A stretch of DNA of 64,000 nt, from contig NZ_JAAGVY010000001.1 of NCBI RefSeq assembly GCF_010686655.1, positions 62,001 through 126,000 on the forward strand, written 5' to 3'. Position 1 is the stretch's first letter, and each line of letters begins with the position of its first letter. Positions 46,301 to 55,415 of this stretch are shown piece after piece. A program made the translations under genes and the position numbers. A model generated the notes under the pieces. That model was not told the origin of the DNA, made no database searches, and saw nothing but the letters and a program-made list of their open reading frames with translations. Source of the DNA: Cryomorpha ignava (GTDB lineage: Bacteria > Bacteroidota > Bacteroidia > Flavobacteriales_D > Cryomorphaceae).

Positions 46301-49300
46301 CCACATTATACGTACCGGCAGCTATACCAGAAATATCTTCGTCGGTAGAGATCACAGAAATACCATCAGACCATTCATAAGTAAATGGCTCGGCACCATT
46401 TACCACCGTTACATCGATAGCAGCATCAGCATTGCCCACACAAACAGGGGCTGAAATGATGCCATCTACACTTCCTGAACTATCAGAAATGGCAACTGTT
46501 TGAGTAATTACGCAGCCTGCATCATCAGTCACTTCAATAGTGTAAATACCCGAAGAAAGATTGCTAACTGATAAACCGGTTGCAATTTCGTTTCCGACAT
46601 TATCAAGCCATCTTACCGAAAGTGCTCCTACTCCACCAAAGACTACTGCCGATGCAGAACCGTCTGCCTGCAAGCAGTTTGAGTTTACAATGGTAAGATC
46701 TATCAATATCGAATCTGGCATAAAAAGCTCGGTTGTATCCTGCTTGGTGCATCCGTTCTCGCTTGTTATGCTAACTATGTAAACTCCCGCATCGAGATTT
46801 GAAATATTTTGATTTGCTGACGAAAATGCGTTGGGCCCTGTCCAGTTAAAGCTAAAAACACCCGGCGCACCGGAACTTGGAAAGGCATCGGCAGTGATGC
46901 TACCAGTCAGTTCGCCCGTACAAATCGGGTTTGTGGGAGTGAGCACGATCGCAAAATCGTCACCAACAGTTACATCAATAAGGGTATCTTTTGTACATCC
47001 GTTTACATCTGTAACTGAAGCAGTGTAGCCACCGGAAACCAGATCATCAATATCTAAAGTGTTGGCAGTAAACCCATCGGGACCTATCCAAGTCACCAAG
47101 AAACCTGGTGTACCGCCTGTAATTGTCAAATCAATAGCACCGTTCATTTCACCTGGGCATGATTCGGCCAAAACGATGGCCGAAAATCCAATTTCATTGG
47201 GCTGATCAACATCATAAACCACATTCAAAATACATCCGGCGGCGTCTTCTACATTTACTTCGTACTGTCCTGTCGCTAAGTTTTCAATCAGTGAATTAGT
47301 TGATGTGAAACCGTCGGGACCTATCCATGAATAAGTGTAGGGAGCAGTACCATTTATAGGTGAGAGTTGAACACTTCCATCGGCCGCTCCAAAACAACTA
47401 ACTCCATTTACGGCTGCAATAATATTAAAATTGACTCTTGTTAACTCAATGGTTTGTTGAATAGTACAGCCATTGTCATCAGTAACTGTAATGGTGTAGT
47501 CGCCCGGTCCTAAATTTACAATTGAGGCAGTGGTTCCAACTTCTATTCCCATTCCATTTTCCCAGCTATAGGTGTAATCTACAGCTATAGTACCACCAGA
47601 AACATTTGCCGTAAGGACGCCATCATCTGCAAGGCAACCCGGCTGAATGATTTCTACGGTCATTTCAAGAATTGCCGGCTCCGTAATTGAGGCCGTTCCA
47701 CTAATAATACAATTGTTTGCATCAGTAACCGTGAGCTGGTATAGCCCGGAATCTAAAGCGAGAATATTTTGCTGTGTTGAGCTAAAACCATCTGGGCCTG
47801 ACCATGCAAAAGCATAAGGAGTTGTGCCGCCGGTAAGATTCGCCGTAAGGCTACCATCGCCATTTCCGGCACAAGTAATATTTTGAATATCGATAGTGAG
47901 ATCAAGCGCATCGGGCGATCCCACAGTTATGATTTGTGTAATTGTACAGCCCCCATCGTCACTTAGTGTGATTTCATAATCGCCGGTAGCCAAATCTGCA
48001 ATCGAAATATCGTTGGATGAAAATCCGTCGGGACCCGTCCAAGAAACGGTATAAGGCTCTGCCCCGCCTTGTGGCGTAATGTCTATTGATCCATTTAAAT
48101 CTCCGAAACACAATACGTCTGACACATCTTCAGAAATGGTTAAAACAACTGTTTCAATCACAACATATTGATGTGAAACGGTACAACTGTTATTATCAGT
48201 AACGGTGAGGTTATATGTTCCGCCCACCAGCCCGGTGATACTTGGCATTGTAGATGTAAATCCTGCGGGACCTGTCCAGGCCAATGAATAAGGTGCTACG
48301 CCATTTGATACCGTAACAGAAATACTTCCATCTGAATCGCCGGCACAAAGCACGTCAGTAATTGTAGCATTTACAGTTATTTCCAAAGGCTGATTTACCA
48401 CATAATCTCTTGATCTGCTACACATTATTGCATCAGTAACCGTTAGCGTATAGGTTCCGGCCACAAGACCAGTAACATCTTGGGTAGTAGCTGAAAAACC
48501 ATTTGGCCCCGACCAGGAATAAGTATATCCGGGAGTTCCACCGTTTACAATTGCATCGATAGATCCATTGGCTCCACCAAAACAGGTAACGTGAGTAATA
48601 GGACCGGTAACATTTATTTTGGGAGGCTGGGTTATAGTAACTGAAAGAAATCCTGCACAGCCGTTTGCATCAGAAATTTGAACGCTGTAAGAGCCACCTA
48701 ATAATCCGGTAATATTTTGATCGGTAGAAATAAATCCGGCCGGACCAACCCATACAAATGAATATGGAGCTACTCCACCCGAGGGATTAGTGTTTATAGA
48801 ACCATCAGAAACCCCAAAACAAGACGCGTTTACTTTGGTAAATGTAGCCGATAAAGCCGACGGGGCATTGATTATATAAGTTGCAGAAGCAGAACATAAA
48901 TTGGCATCGGTTACAGTTACGGTGTAAGACCCGCCGGGTCTGTTGGTCAAATCTTCATTTGTACTGGTAAAGCCCGCTGGTCCCGTCCATGCATAAGTGT
49001 ATGGTTCTGTACCACCGGCCGCTGTTATATCTATTGCGCCATCGTTGCCATTAGAGCACGAGCTAGAAGTTACGGTTGCAGTAACTGCTATGGAAGCCGG
49101 ATTGGAAATATCTACTGTTTCAATAATTTGACAATTGTTTCCGTCGGTAATTGTAAGCGTGTATGTACCGGAAGAGAGCGAACTTATATCCTGATTTGCG
49201 GAAGTAAACCCTGCCGGCCCCGTCCAAGAAGTAGTATAAGGTACAGTGCCTCCAGATATGGCTGACACGATTGAACCGTCACCACCATTATTACAAGTGA

Positions 49301-50990
49301 TATCGCTTACGGTGAAGCTGGCCTGAATCGAATCGGGCTGTGTTATTTCGATAGATTCTTCGTACGTACATAGAGCGGCGTCGGTGATAGTAACGCTGTA
49401 AATACCCGCCAAAAGGTTTGTAATACCGGGGCCGTTTGCACTAAATGATGCAGGGCCGGTCCAGGCATATGAATATCCTGCCGTACCACCAGAAGCTGAT
49501 GCAGTTGCCACGCCGGTTGCTCCGCCTGCACAAAGCACATTGCCAGATGTAAAATCAACATTTATTTCTGCGGGTTCGCCAATTGTAATTTGCAAAGTGA
49601 GCGTACAAAGGGCAGCGTCGGTAATGGTAACTTCATAAAGCCCGGAAGCGAGACTGCCAATATTTTGGTTGGTATCCGAATAGCCATCCGGTCCGGTCCA
49701 CACATAGCTATAAGGAGTTGCGCCACCTGCGGGTGTAATATTTATAGATCCGGTAGATCCGCCACCACACGCATTATCTATTTTAGAAGAGGTCGCGGTA
49801 AGCAATAGATTTTCAGTAATTGTAAAGACTGTATCTGCCAAACAATTGTTTGCATCTTCTACTTGCAGGAAATAATCTCCCGGCTCCAGATTAGAAATGT
49901 CTTCGGTAGCGGCTGTAAATCCATTTGGCCCTGTCCACGAAGGGGTAAAACTACCAACACCGCCCGAGATTGAAACATCTATTGCTCCATTATTATTTCC
50001 AAAACAATCTATTTCCGTAATCGCAGCAGTAAATTTTATGGTGTCCGGTGGGTTGGGATACGTATAAGTTGTATCGTACATACAGCCCATCTGATCTTCA
50101 ATATTTAATGTGAAAACGGGGCAGAGCATACTTGCGTTTAAACCCGTTTCGCCACTTGACCAGCTAAGAATGTAACCACCGTTTCCACCAATAACTATCG
50201 GAGAAGCGGTTCCATTGCACACATCAGCGCAAAGTGGAGGCGATGCATTCATAGAAAAAACGGTAAGTGGTCCAGGCTCATTTATAAAAACGTCTATATT
50301 ACAAGGAGCACCCTGTCCCACATCAAAAATAATTACAGTATAAGTTCCGGCGCCCACATTGTTCCATTGCCTCGTGGTAGGCCCACCAATCCATTGATAG
50401 GTATAAGGACCCACACCATCTACTGGAACTTCTACCGATGCAACTCCGTTGCTAAAACCATTACAGGTAGGCCCGGTAGAATTTGAAACGATGGTAAAAA
50501 ACGGACAAGACCCGCTCGCTTTGGGCAGGTCAGCAAATTTCTCGTATCCCTTTTTTGATTTAAACTCAATTTGGTCAGAGAGGTTTTCAGGATAATTGTA
50601 ATAACCTTCCTTGCCCTTCACAACTATTTTTACGTTGCGATCTAAAACAGTTTCATCTGAGATAATGCAGGAACTGTTAATTTCTATGGCACCATTTTTC
50701 TTTGCAGTAAATGTTATTTTTCCGTTTCCGGCAGTGGTCAGCGCTTCCGCGAAAGCGTTTTGATCAAGCCAAATTGAAATCGGTTCTGAAGTTGAAATAA
50801 ACGCTACATCTCCCTGCTGGGGATAGTGCGCTGCACCCGTGCCATTTACCGTCCAGCTATCCGGATTGTGCCAGCTTCCGGAGCCACCCACCCATGAATA
50901 AACCTGATGTGCCTGTGCCATGGCATAATTTGACACCCACATGAATATGAAGGTATAAACGAAGGGCAATATATTTTTGAGCTTATTCAA
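43353..50990 (-). CDS. Giant SprB-repeat adhesin with CHU_C (type B) sorting domain, 2545 residues
   Basis: A signal peptide ([17 protein letters not shown]) is followed by a ~150-residue N-domain ([17 protein letters not shown]). From ~170 to ~2270 I count about 27 SprB-type repeats of ~78 residues. Each has the frame (V/I)xCxGxxxGSIxxxxxGGxxPYxxxWTGPxGFxxxxxxIxxLxxGxYxxxxTDxxxC with a cysteine pair. A PKD-like part follows, then CHU_C ([38 protein letters not shown]). SprB of Flavobacterium johnsoniae, a mobile surface adhesin for gliding, is the reference. Homologues exist in non-gliders, so motility is not proven. The DNA repeats are diverged, which argues against recent expansion. Confidence 0.92.
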   Translation of the reverse strand: [2545 protein letters not shown]

Positions 50991-50995
50991 TATTT

Positions 50996-51931
50996 CTAGT
51001 CATAAGCATTGCATGGTACAAAACCTACTTTTTGGCTTCGAGGACAGGCACTAATTCCGAGGATAATTTCGTGAGAATTTGCCGATCCAAATCGCATTTT
51101 AGAGTAGGTAAAGTCGTATGCATAAGCGATTGTAAAATAGTCTAAGAAGTTAAATTTAAGCATACCCGATACGGCGTCCTGAGATCTGAAAGCGACCCCG
51201 AGGGCAACCCGGTTATCGTAATCTGCCCAGAAGTTTACGTCAATCGACGGTACAGAGTTACCTGTAAATTTTAATTGAGCCGCCGGTATGTAGCTCATTT
51301 TGTCGCCTGACTCGAAAATGCGGCCTGCCATAAGGTTAAAATTGGGTTGTAGTTGAGTATCAATCCCGATCTCATTCAAGGTAGGATTTGTAAGATGTGC
51401 ACCACTGAATCCCACAAACCAGAGTTTGCCGTATAGCCATACTCCGGCTTTTATATCTGGAAAAATCAGCTCTGATTGCGATTGCTGCGTAACAGGATCT
51501 GCCTGATTTGGCACATTGAGCTGCGCTGCATCCAGCCGGTATTGAAAGGCTCCTATTGCCACTCCAAACGATAGCCTCACCTTTCGCGTAAGCGGCACGT
51601 GAACGGCGTAATTGAGATGCATCGTAGTGCGGCTGCTGGGGCCGGTATTGTCGGCTTCAATGTCGAGACCCGCTCCGTGAATTACGCCGCGTTCATTGCT
51701 TATCGCATCAATGCGTTGGTGGGCGTTTACGAAAATAGTTCTTGGATTGTCTTCAAAACCAACCCATTGTGTACGGTAACCCGCCCTGGCATCTAAACAT
51801 TTTTTGAGTCCGGCATTGGCGGGATTTATTGCAAATGCGTTGAAAAGAAAATTGGTAAACTGTGGATTTTGCTGCGCAGAACCCGCTATACTAAAGGCCG
51901 TAAATAGCAGTATGGCGAAATATTTTCTCAT
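50996..51931 (-). CDS. PorP/SprF-family type IX secretion membrane protein (pair 1)
   Basis: The 311-residue protein has a signal peptide (FAILLFTAFSIAGSAQ), QNPQFTNFLFNAFAINPANAGLKKC and the closing FTIAYAYDFTYSKMRFGSANSHEIILGISACPR. It overlaps the upstream CHU_C gene by 4 nt (ATGA) and precedes the giant adhesin gene by 5 nt. It is more divergent from the other two copies than they are from each other by eye, and ends with an unusual cysteine-containing tail (PRSQKVGFVPCNAYD). Confidence 0.91.
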   Translation of the reverse strand: MRKYFAILLFTAFSIAGSAQQNPQFTNFLFNAFAINPANAGLKKCLDARAGYRTQWVGFEDNPRTIFVNAHQRIDAISNERGVIHGAGLDIEADNTGPSSRTTMHLNYAVHVPLTRKVRLSFGVAIGAFQYRLDAAQLNVPNQADPVTQQSQSELIFPDIKAGVWLYGKLWFVGFSGAHLTNPTLNEIGIDTQLQPNFNLMAGRIFESGDKMSYIPAAQLKFTGNSVPSIDVNFWADYDNRVALGVAFRSQDAVSGMLKFNFLDYFTIAYAYDFTYSKMRFGSANSHEIILGISACPRSQKVGFVPCNAYD

Positions 51932-52977
51932 CTCAATATCGTAACAGAACCCGTGTAAGGATCTGAATTAAAATCAACCGGATTTAATTCTATAACATAG
52001 TAATAAGTAGCAGCAGGAAGGTCGTCGCCACCCCAATCATTCTTGTAATTGGTAGCCTGAAAAACCCTTGTACCCCAGCGCGAATAAACATTTATCTGTG
52101 CATTTTGCCACTTTTCGATATCTTTTATTTCCCAGGTATCATTTATCCCGTCGGCATTTGGCGTAAAGGCATTGTATGGCAAAATGGCCGGCCTCACCAA
52201 AACACTCAATGTTTCGGAATAGATACATCCGTTAATAGTCGTCTCTACAATGTATTCAAAATTTTGATCAACACCCACCGGAATTGCTGTGACCACCGGC
52301 CCAGAAGTTTCATTTAAAGCCTCACCTGTCCATGAATAGCCTGTAAGATCGGGGTTTGTAGTTAGCACAACGGTTTCTCCCGAAAGCAAAATATTTCTGG
52401 ATTGATCGCCATCCGGATACCAGTCGGCTTCGAAATCGTAAGTTACAGCCGGCCCTGAAACCGAAATGCTCACTTCGCATTCTCCGGGATTAATGGCTGG
52501 CAAATCTCCTTGAAAACCGCTGATCATCACAGTATAGGTAGTAGATGGATCGAGATCGTCAAGCGGAATATCAGTTGCCTGAAATAAGGTGTCGCAAGCA
52601 ATTGGCGCATCAAAAGTCGATTCGTCGCAGGCATTTGTAGCAGCAAATACAGCATACAAAATTCCCTCGCCAAAGGTCGAATCCTGAAGACAAGAAATAT
52701 TGCCAATTGAAAGCGTTGCAGTTGGATCGTCGAAGCTCAAGCCGGGAAACTGACTTAAATCGAGCGTTTGGAAATCAAAAAATACGGCATTTTCGGCTAT
52801 ATCGAAACAAAATGATGCGGGAACCGGTGTGTTTATTCCATCGGCTGTCGAAAGGGTTTCAGGAGCAGATTGCCCGCAAAGCAATTGAGGATCAGCACAA
52901 TCTTGCGCCACCGCACGCGATGAAAGGAAAACAATAGCCACAAAAGCAATCACCGGCCAGGCCGAAACTGTGTTCAT
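51928..52977 (-). CDS. CHU_C (type B) type IX cargo protein, first gene of the operon
   Basis: The 349-residue protein has a signal peptide (WPVIAFVAIVFLSSRAVAQ). A cysteine-rich Ig-like domain follows (~25-190: ADPQLLCGQSAPETL ... SCLQDSTFG), then a short PKD-like part (NPDLTGYSWTGEALNETSG). The CHU_C end (YNAFTPNADGINDTWEIKDIEKWQNAQINVYSRWGTRVF ... YYYVIELNPVDFNSDPYTGSVTILR) targets it to the type IX system. The whole six-gene block downstream is tightly spaced, so its promoter probably lies in 52978-53186. Confidence 0.9.
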   Translation of the reverse strand: MNTVSAWPVIAFVAIVFLSSRAVAQDCADPQLLCGQSAPETLSTADGINTPVPASFCFDIAENAVFFDFQTLDLSQFPGLSFDDPTATLSIGNISCLQDSTFGEGILYAVFAATNACDESTFDAPIACDTLFQATDIPLDDLDPSTTYTVMISGFQGDLPAINPGECEVSISVSGPAVTYDFEADWYPDGDQSRNILLSGETVVLTTNPDLTGYSWTGEALNETSGPVVTAIPVGVDQNFEYIVETTINGCIYSETLSVLVRPAILPYNAFTPNADGINDTWEIKDIEKWQNAQINVYSRWGTRVFQATNYKNDWGGDDLPAATYYYVIELNPVDFNSDPYTGSVTILR

Positions 52978-53186
52978 AAGGGGAGGTACTTTAATAGCTA
53001 AAGATACGTAATACCATCGCTATAGAGTTTCAAAAAAGATGTCTTTTCCACAGCTGCCTGTGGGTAAGGTGTCGTTTTGGAATCATTTATACCGATTGTA
53101 TTTTTAAATGTCGCATAGATGCTCCTTAAAATTTACATCGGCATCATTTGCAAAATTTTCTGCGACATTACAGATTTAAATTCATA

Positions 53187-54599
53187 TTACAGAAGGTTAT
53201 ACAGAAGAAGACCTAGGAATGCAGCGAAAATAGTGGTTAGCAAATTCACAATATCGTTTGTAATAAAACGAAAGCCCATCATCTCCTGATTGGGCGATTC
53301 TGTTGGGAAATCACTCCATTGGGCGGTTGAATCGGAACGGTATTTTACTTGCAAGAGAGCACCCAGCAAGCTATCCATAATATTTCCGGCCATGCCTGAA
53401 ATAAGTAGAATTAGAAAAAGCTTCCAGCTAGAACTATCCATAAGCCCAATAGAAATAAGGCTAAATAGTGCTGTAAATACAAAACCTGCACCCATCCCAA
53501 CGAGTGAAACGCCACCACTTAGACCAGAGATTACTTTTTTGCCGGTGAGAATATTATAGGTTTTACGACCATATCGGCTTCCTATTTCAGAAGAAGAAGT
53601 ATCGCTCATAGCCGCAGATAGTGCCGACAAACCACCGATCAGAAACATGAATTGGTTAGTCAGAAAATAAACGCTAATAAACACAGTGGCTATCCCTCCA
53701 TTGTAAAACACCTGATTAGCCGTTCGCCCACCTAGCGATTCTTCCTTATTTGATTTTGGAAGGAATGAGATTAAACTCCCTGCAACGAAGAAAAAAAGTG
53801 CCGGAATAATCCATTTTGGTTCTGGTGAAATGAGCAATAAACAACCCAGTAAAAAAGTGGCAACCGCTCCTGCCGATGTTAGCCAGCGCTTTTTGTAAGT
53901 AAAAAATACGATTGCAGTGATTACAACGATCAGTGCCAGTGAAAATAGATTTATAAACGTAGTGTCCAACAATATCCAATACGCAACAGCCAGTGGAACC
54001 CAGATATTATCTCGACCTTTTATTGACAATGCTTCTAAAAGTGTGAGAAACACAGAAACAATAATCAGGGCCGAGAATGAATCAAAGGGTGACCTGATAA
54101 AAGGCAAAAACTTCGGGATAATTTCAAAACTTAAAATCGTAAAAAAGAGAAAAGCAGTAGAGCCTTCCCATGACTTTGTTTCTTCACCAAACGAAAAAGT
54201 CCGCTTTCCGAATAGATTTCCAACTATTGTAGCAAACCCATCAGCCAAAGCCAGCACCAGCATCGGAAAAAACACCAGCTCGTTATTCTTGGGGAAAAGC
54301 AATAATAGAGTCAGTAAAACGGCGGCAAAATAAACAATGCCCCAGCTTTTTCGGCCTTGGTCAGCATCGATAAAGAAACCGTATTTAACCAGGAAAAAAA
54401 GTACTGGAACCGCCACCCCAACAACAATAACGAGAATGTGATGTGGAATAAAATAAGGCGATACTGCGCTTATAGAAATAGCTACAATATGCAGAATTTT
54501 TCTCGCAATGGTTTCGCTCACTATACCGCGGCTATAGAGCACACGCGATAAGAAAACAAAAAAGAGTATGATGCATAAAAATAGACCTGCAACTTCCAA
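53187..54599 (-). CDS. Fused phytol/dolichol-kinase-like (VTE5) and DUF92 (VTE6-like) membrane kinase
   Basis: The 470-residue polytopic protein has two halves. Residues ~1-210 match the VTE5/SEC59 group: ARKILHIVAISISAVSP, VLALADGFATIVGNLFGKRTFSFGEETKSWEGSTAF (the LADG..G..FGK..KS.EGS pattern). Residues ~225-470 match DUF92/TMEM19: GAVATFLLGC, LGGRTANQVFYNG, LSALSAAMSDTSSSEIGSRYGRK, ISGLSGGVSLVGMGAG, AGNIMDSLLGALLQ. In plants VTE5 phosphorylates phytol and VTE6 adds the second phosphate to give phytyl-diphosphate. The fusion would thus turn an isoprenol into the diphosphate in one chain. The VTE2-like UbiA enzyme at 60199 could use the product. Confidence 0.85.
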   Translation of the reverse strand: MEVAGLFLCIILFFVFLSRVLYSRGIVSETIARKILHIVAISISAVSPYFIPHHILVIVVGVAVPVLFFLVKYGFFIDADQGRKSWGIVYFAAVLLTLLLLFPKNNELVFFPMLVLALADGFATIVGNLFGKRTFSFGEETKSWEGSTAFLFFTILSFEIIPKFLPFIRSPFDSFSALIIVSVFLTLLEALSIKGRDNIWVPLAVAYWILLDTTFINLFSLALIVVITAIVFFTYKKRWLTSAGAVATFLLGCLLLISPEPKWIIPALFFFVAGSLISFLPKSNKEESLGGRTANQVFYNGGIATVFISVYFLTNQFMFLIGGLSALSAAMSDTSSSEIGSRYGRKTYNILTGKKVISGLSGGVSLVGMGAGFVFTALFSLISIGLMDSSSWKLFLILLISGMAGNIMDSLLGALLQVKYRSDSTAQWSDFPTESPNQEMMGFRFITNDIVNLLTTIFAAFLGLLLYNLL

Positions 54600-55115
54600 A
54601 TAGAAATGGTTTTACGGGCTAAAATATGATTTAATCTCTTTGCCTGTAGCCATAGGTTTGTAAAATTTATTGGATTTTCGGTTTAGGTCTAAATAAAGCA
54701 ACCAGATCATTCCAAAACCTAAATATCATAAAATCTTCAGTTCTTTTCTTTCGAGCTATCCTTTTTTCTTTGCCATCATACTAATCTCTAAACACATTGG
54801 GTGTGTGTGAAAAGTGACTGCGGAAAGCTCGGTCTTCTAAATCTCTTCTAATCAACGCCTTCTCGCACCCCATCCCTAAACTAATCTCTATAGACAGCGT
54901 AGTTGATAATTATATTCGTAAATTTAAAACCAATTATAAAGCTGTATATCAACACCTTCCCGCACCCCATCCCTAAAGGGAGTCCACCGCACGAATTATT
55001 GTTTCAAAAGCTAATTTGAATTCTCAAAACAAAAGCCCTCTTGCAGGTTGAAGCTTCAGGCTAACGGCTAAGAAACTCTCTGCCGCACCCGTTCGAGAAG
55101 GAGATTGCTCTTGGC
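54600..55115. repeat. Non-coding stretch with mosaic repeat fragments
   Basis: It contains CACCCCATCCCTAAA twice (near 54866 and 54965), the second continuing to GGGAGTCCACCGCACG, and GCCGCACCCG near 55083. These belong to the family at 61.4-62.4 kb. No gene is evident before the cytochrome fragment. Confidence 0.55.
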
Positions 55116-55334
55116 ATGATACAAATGACACTTGACATCAATGCGAAATATTTCCAACCTCATTTTCCGGATCCCAAACCAGAACAGGTCTTTGTAGCAA
55201 ACTGCGTAATGTGCCACAGGGGATCAGTCAATCCTGAAAAGTATTTATCCAAAATGGGGACCATGTACAAAACATACGATCCGGATAGAGACAATAGAAA
55301 AGAGAAGATTCTTGAGGAAATGGATAAGAAATAG
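55116..55334 (+). pseudogene. C-terminal fragment of a reaction-centre-type cytochrome c subunit
   Basis: The 72 residues contain MIQMTLDINAKYFQ and a single haem motif CVMCHRG followed by the typical NPEKYLSKMG tail. In Bacteroidota this belongs to ~130-150 residue proteins of the CytoC_RC-like family, which have a signal peptide that is absent here. The 5' half is replaced by mosaic repeat DNA, so the ORF is almost certainly a remnant: without a signal peptide the haem could not be attached. Confidence 0.65.
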
Positions 55335-55415
55335 GATCTTGGTAACCCCATTACTCGTCAAGTGATATAATTTAATCTCCTGTAAACAATCACCGGGAAG
55401 ATTACTTTTATAACC

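Noticed and set aside
43353-50990. Regular DNA repeats resembling a CRISPR or tandem satellite
   Set aside because: They encode the SprB-type protein repeats in frame, vary in sequence and have no spacer pattern.
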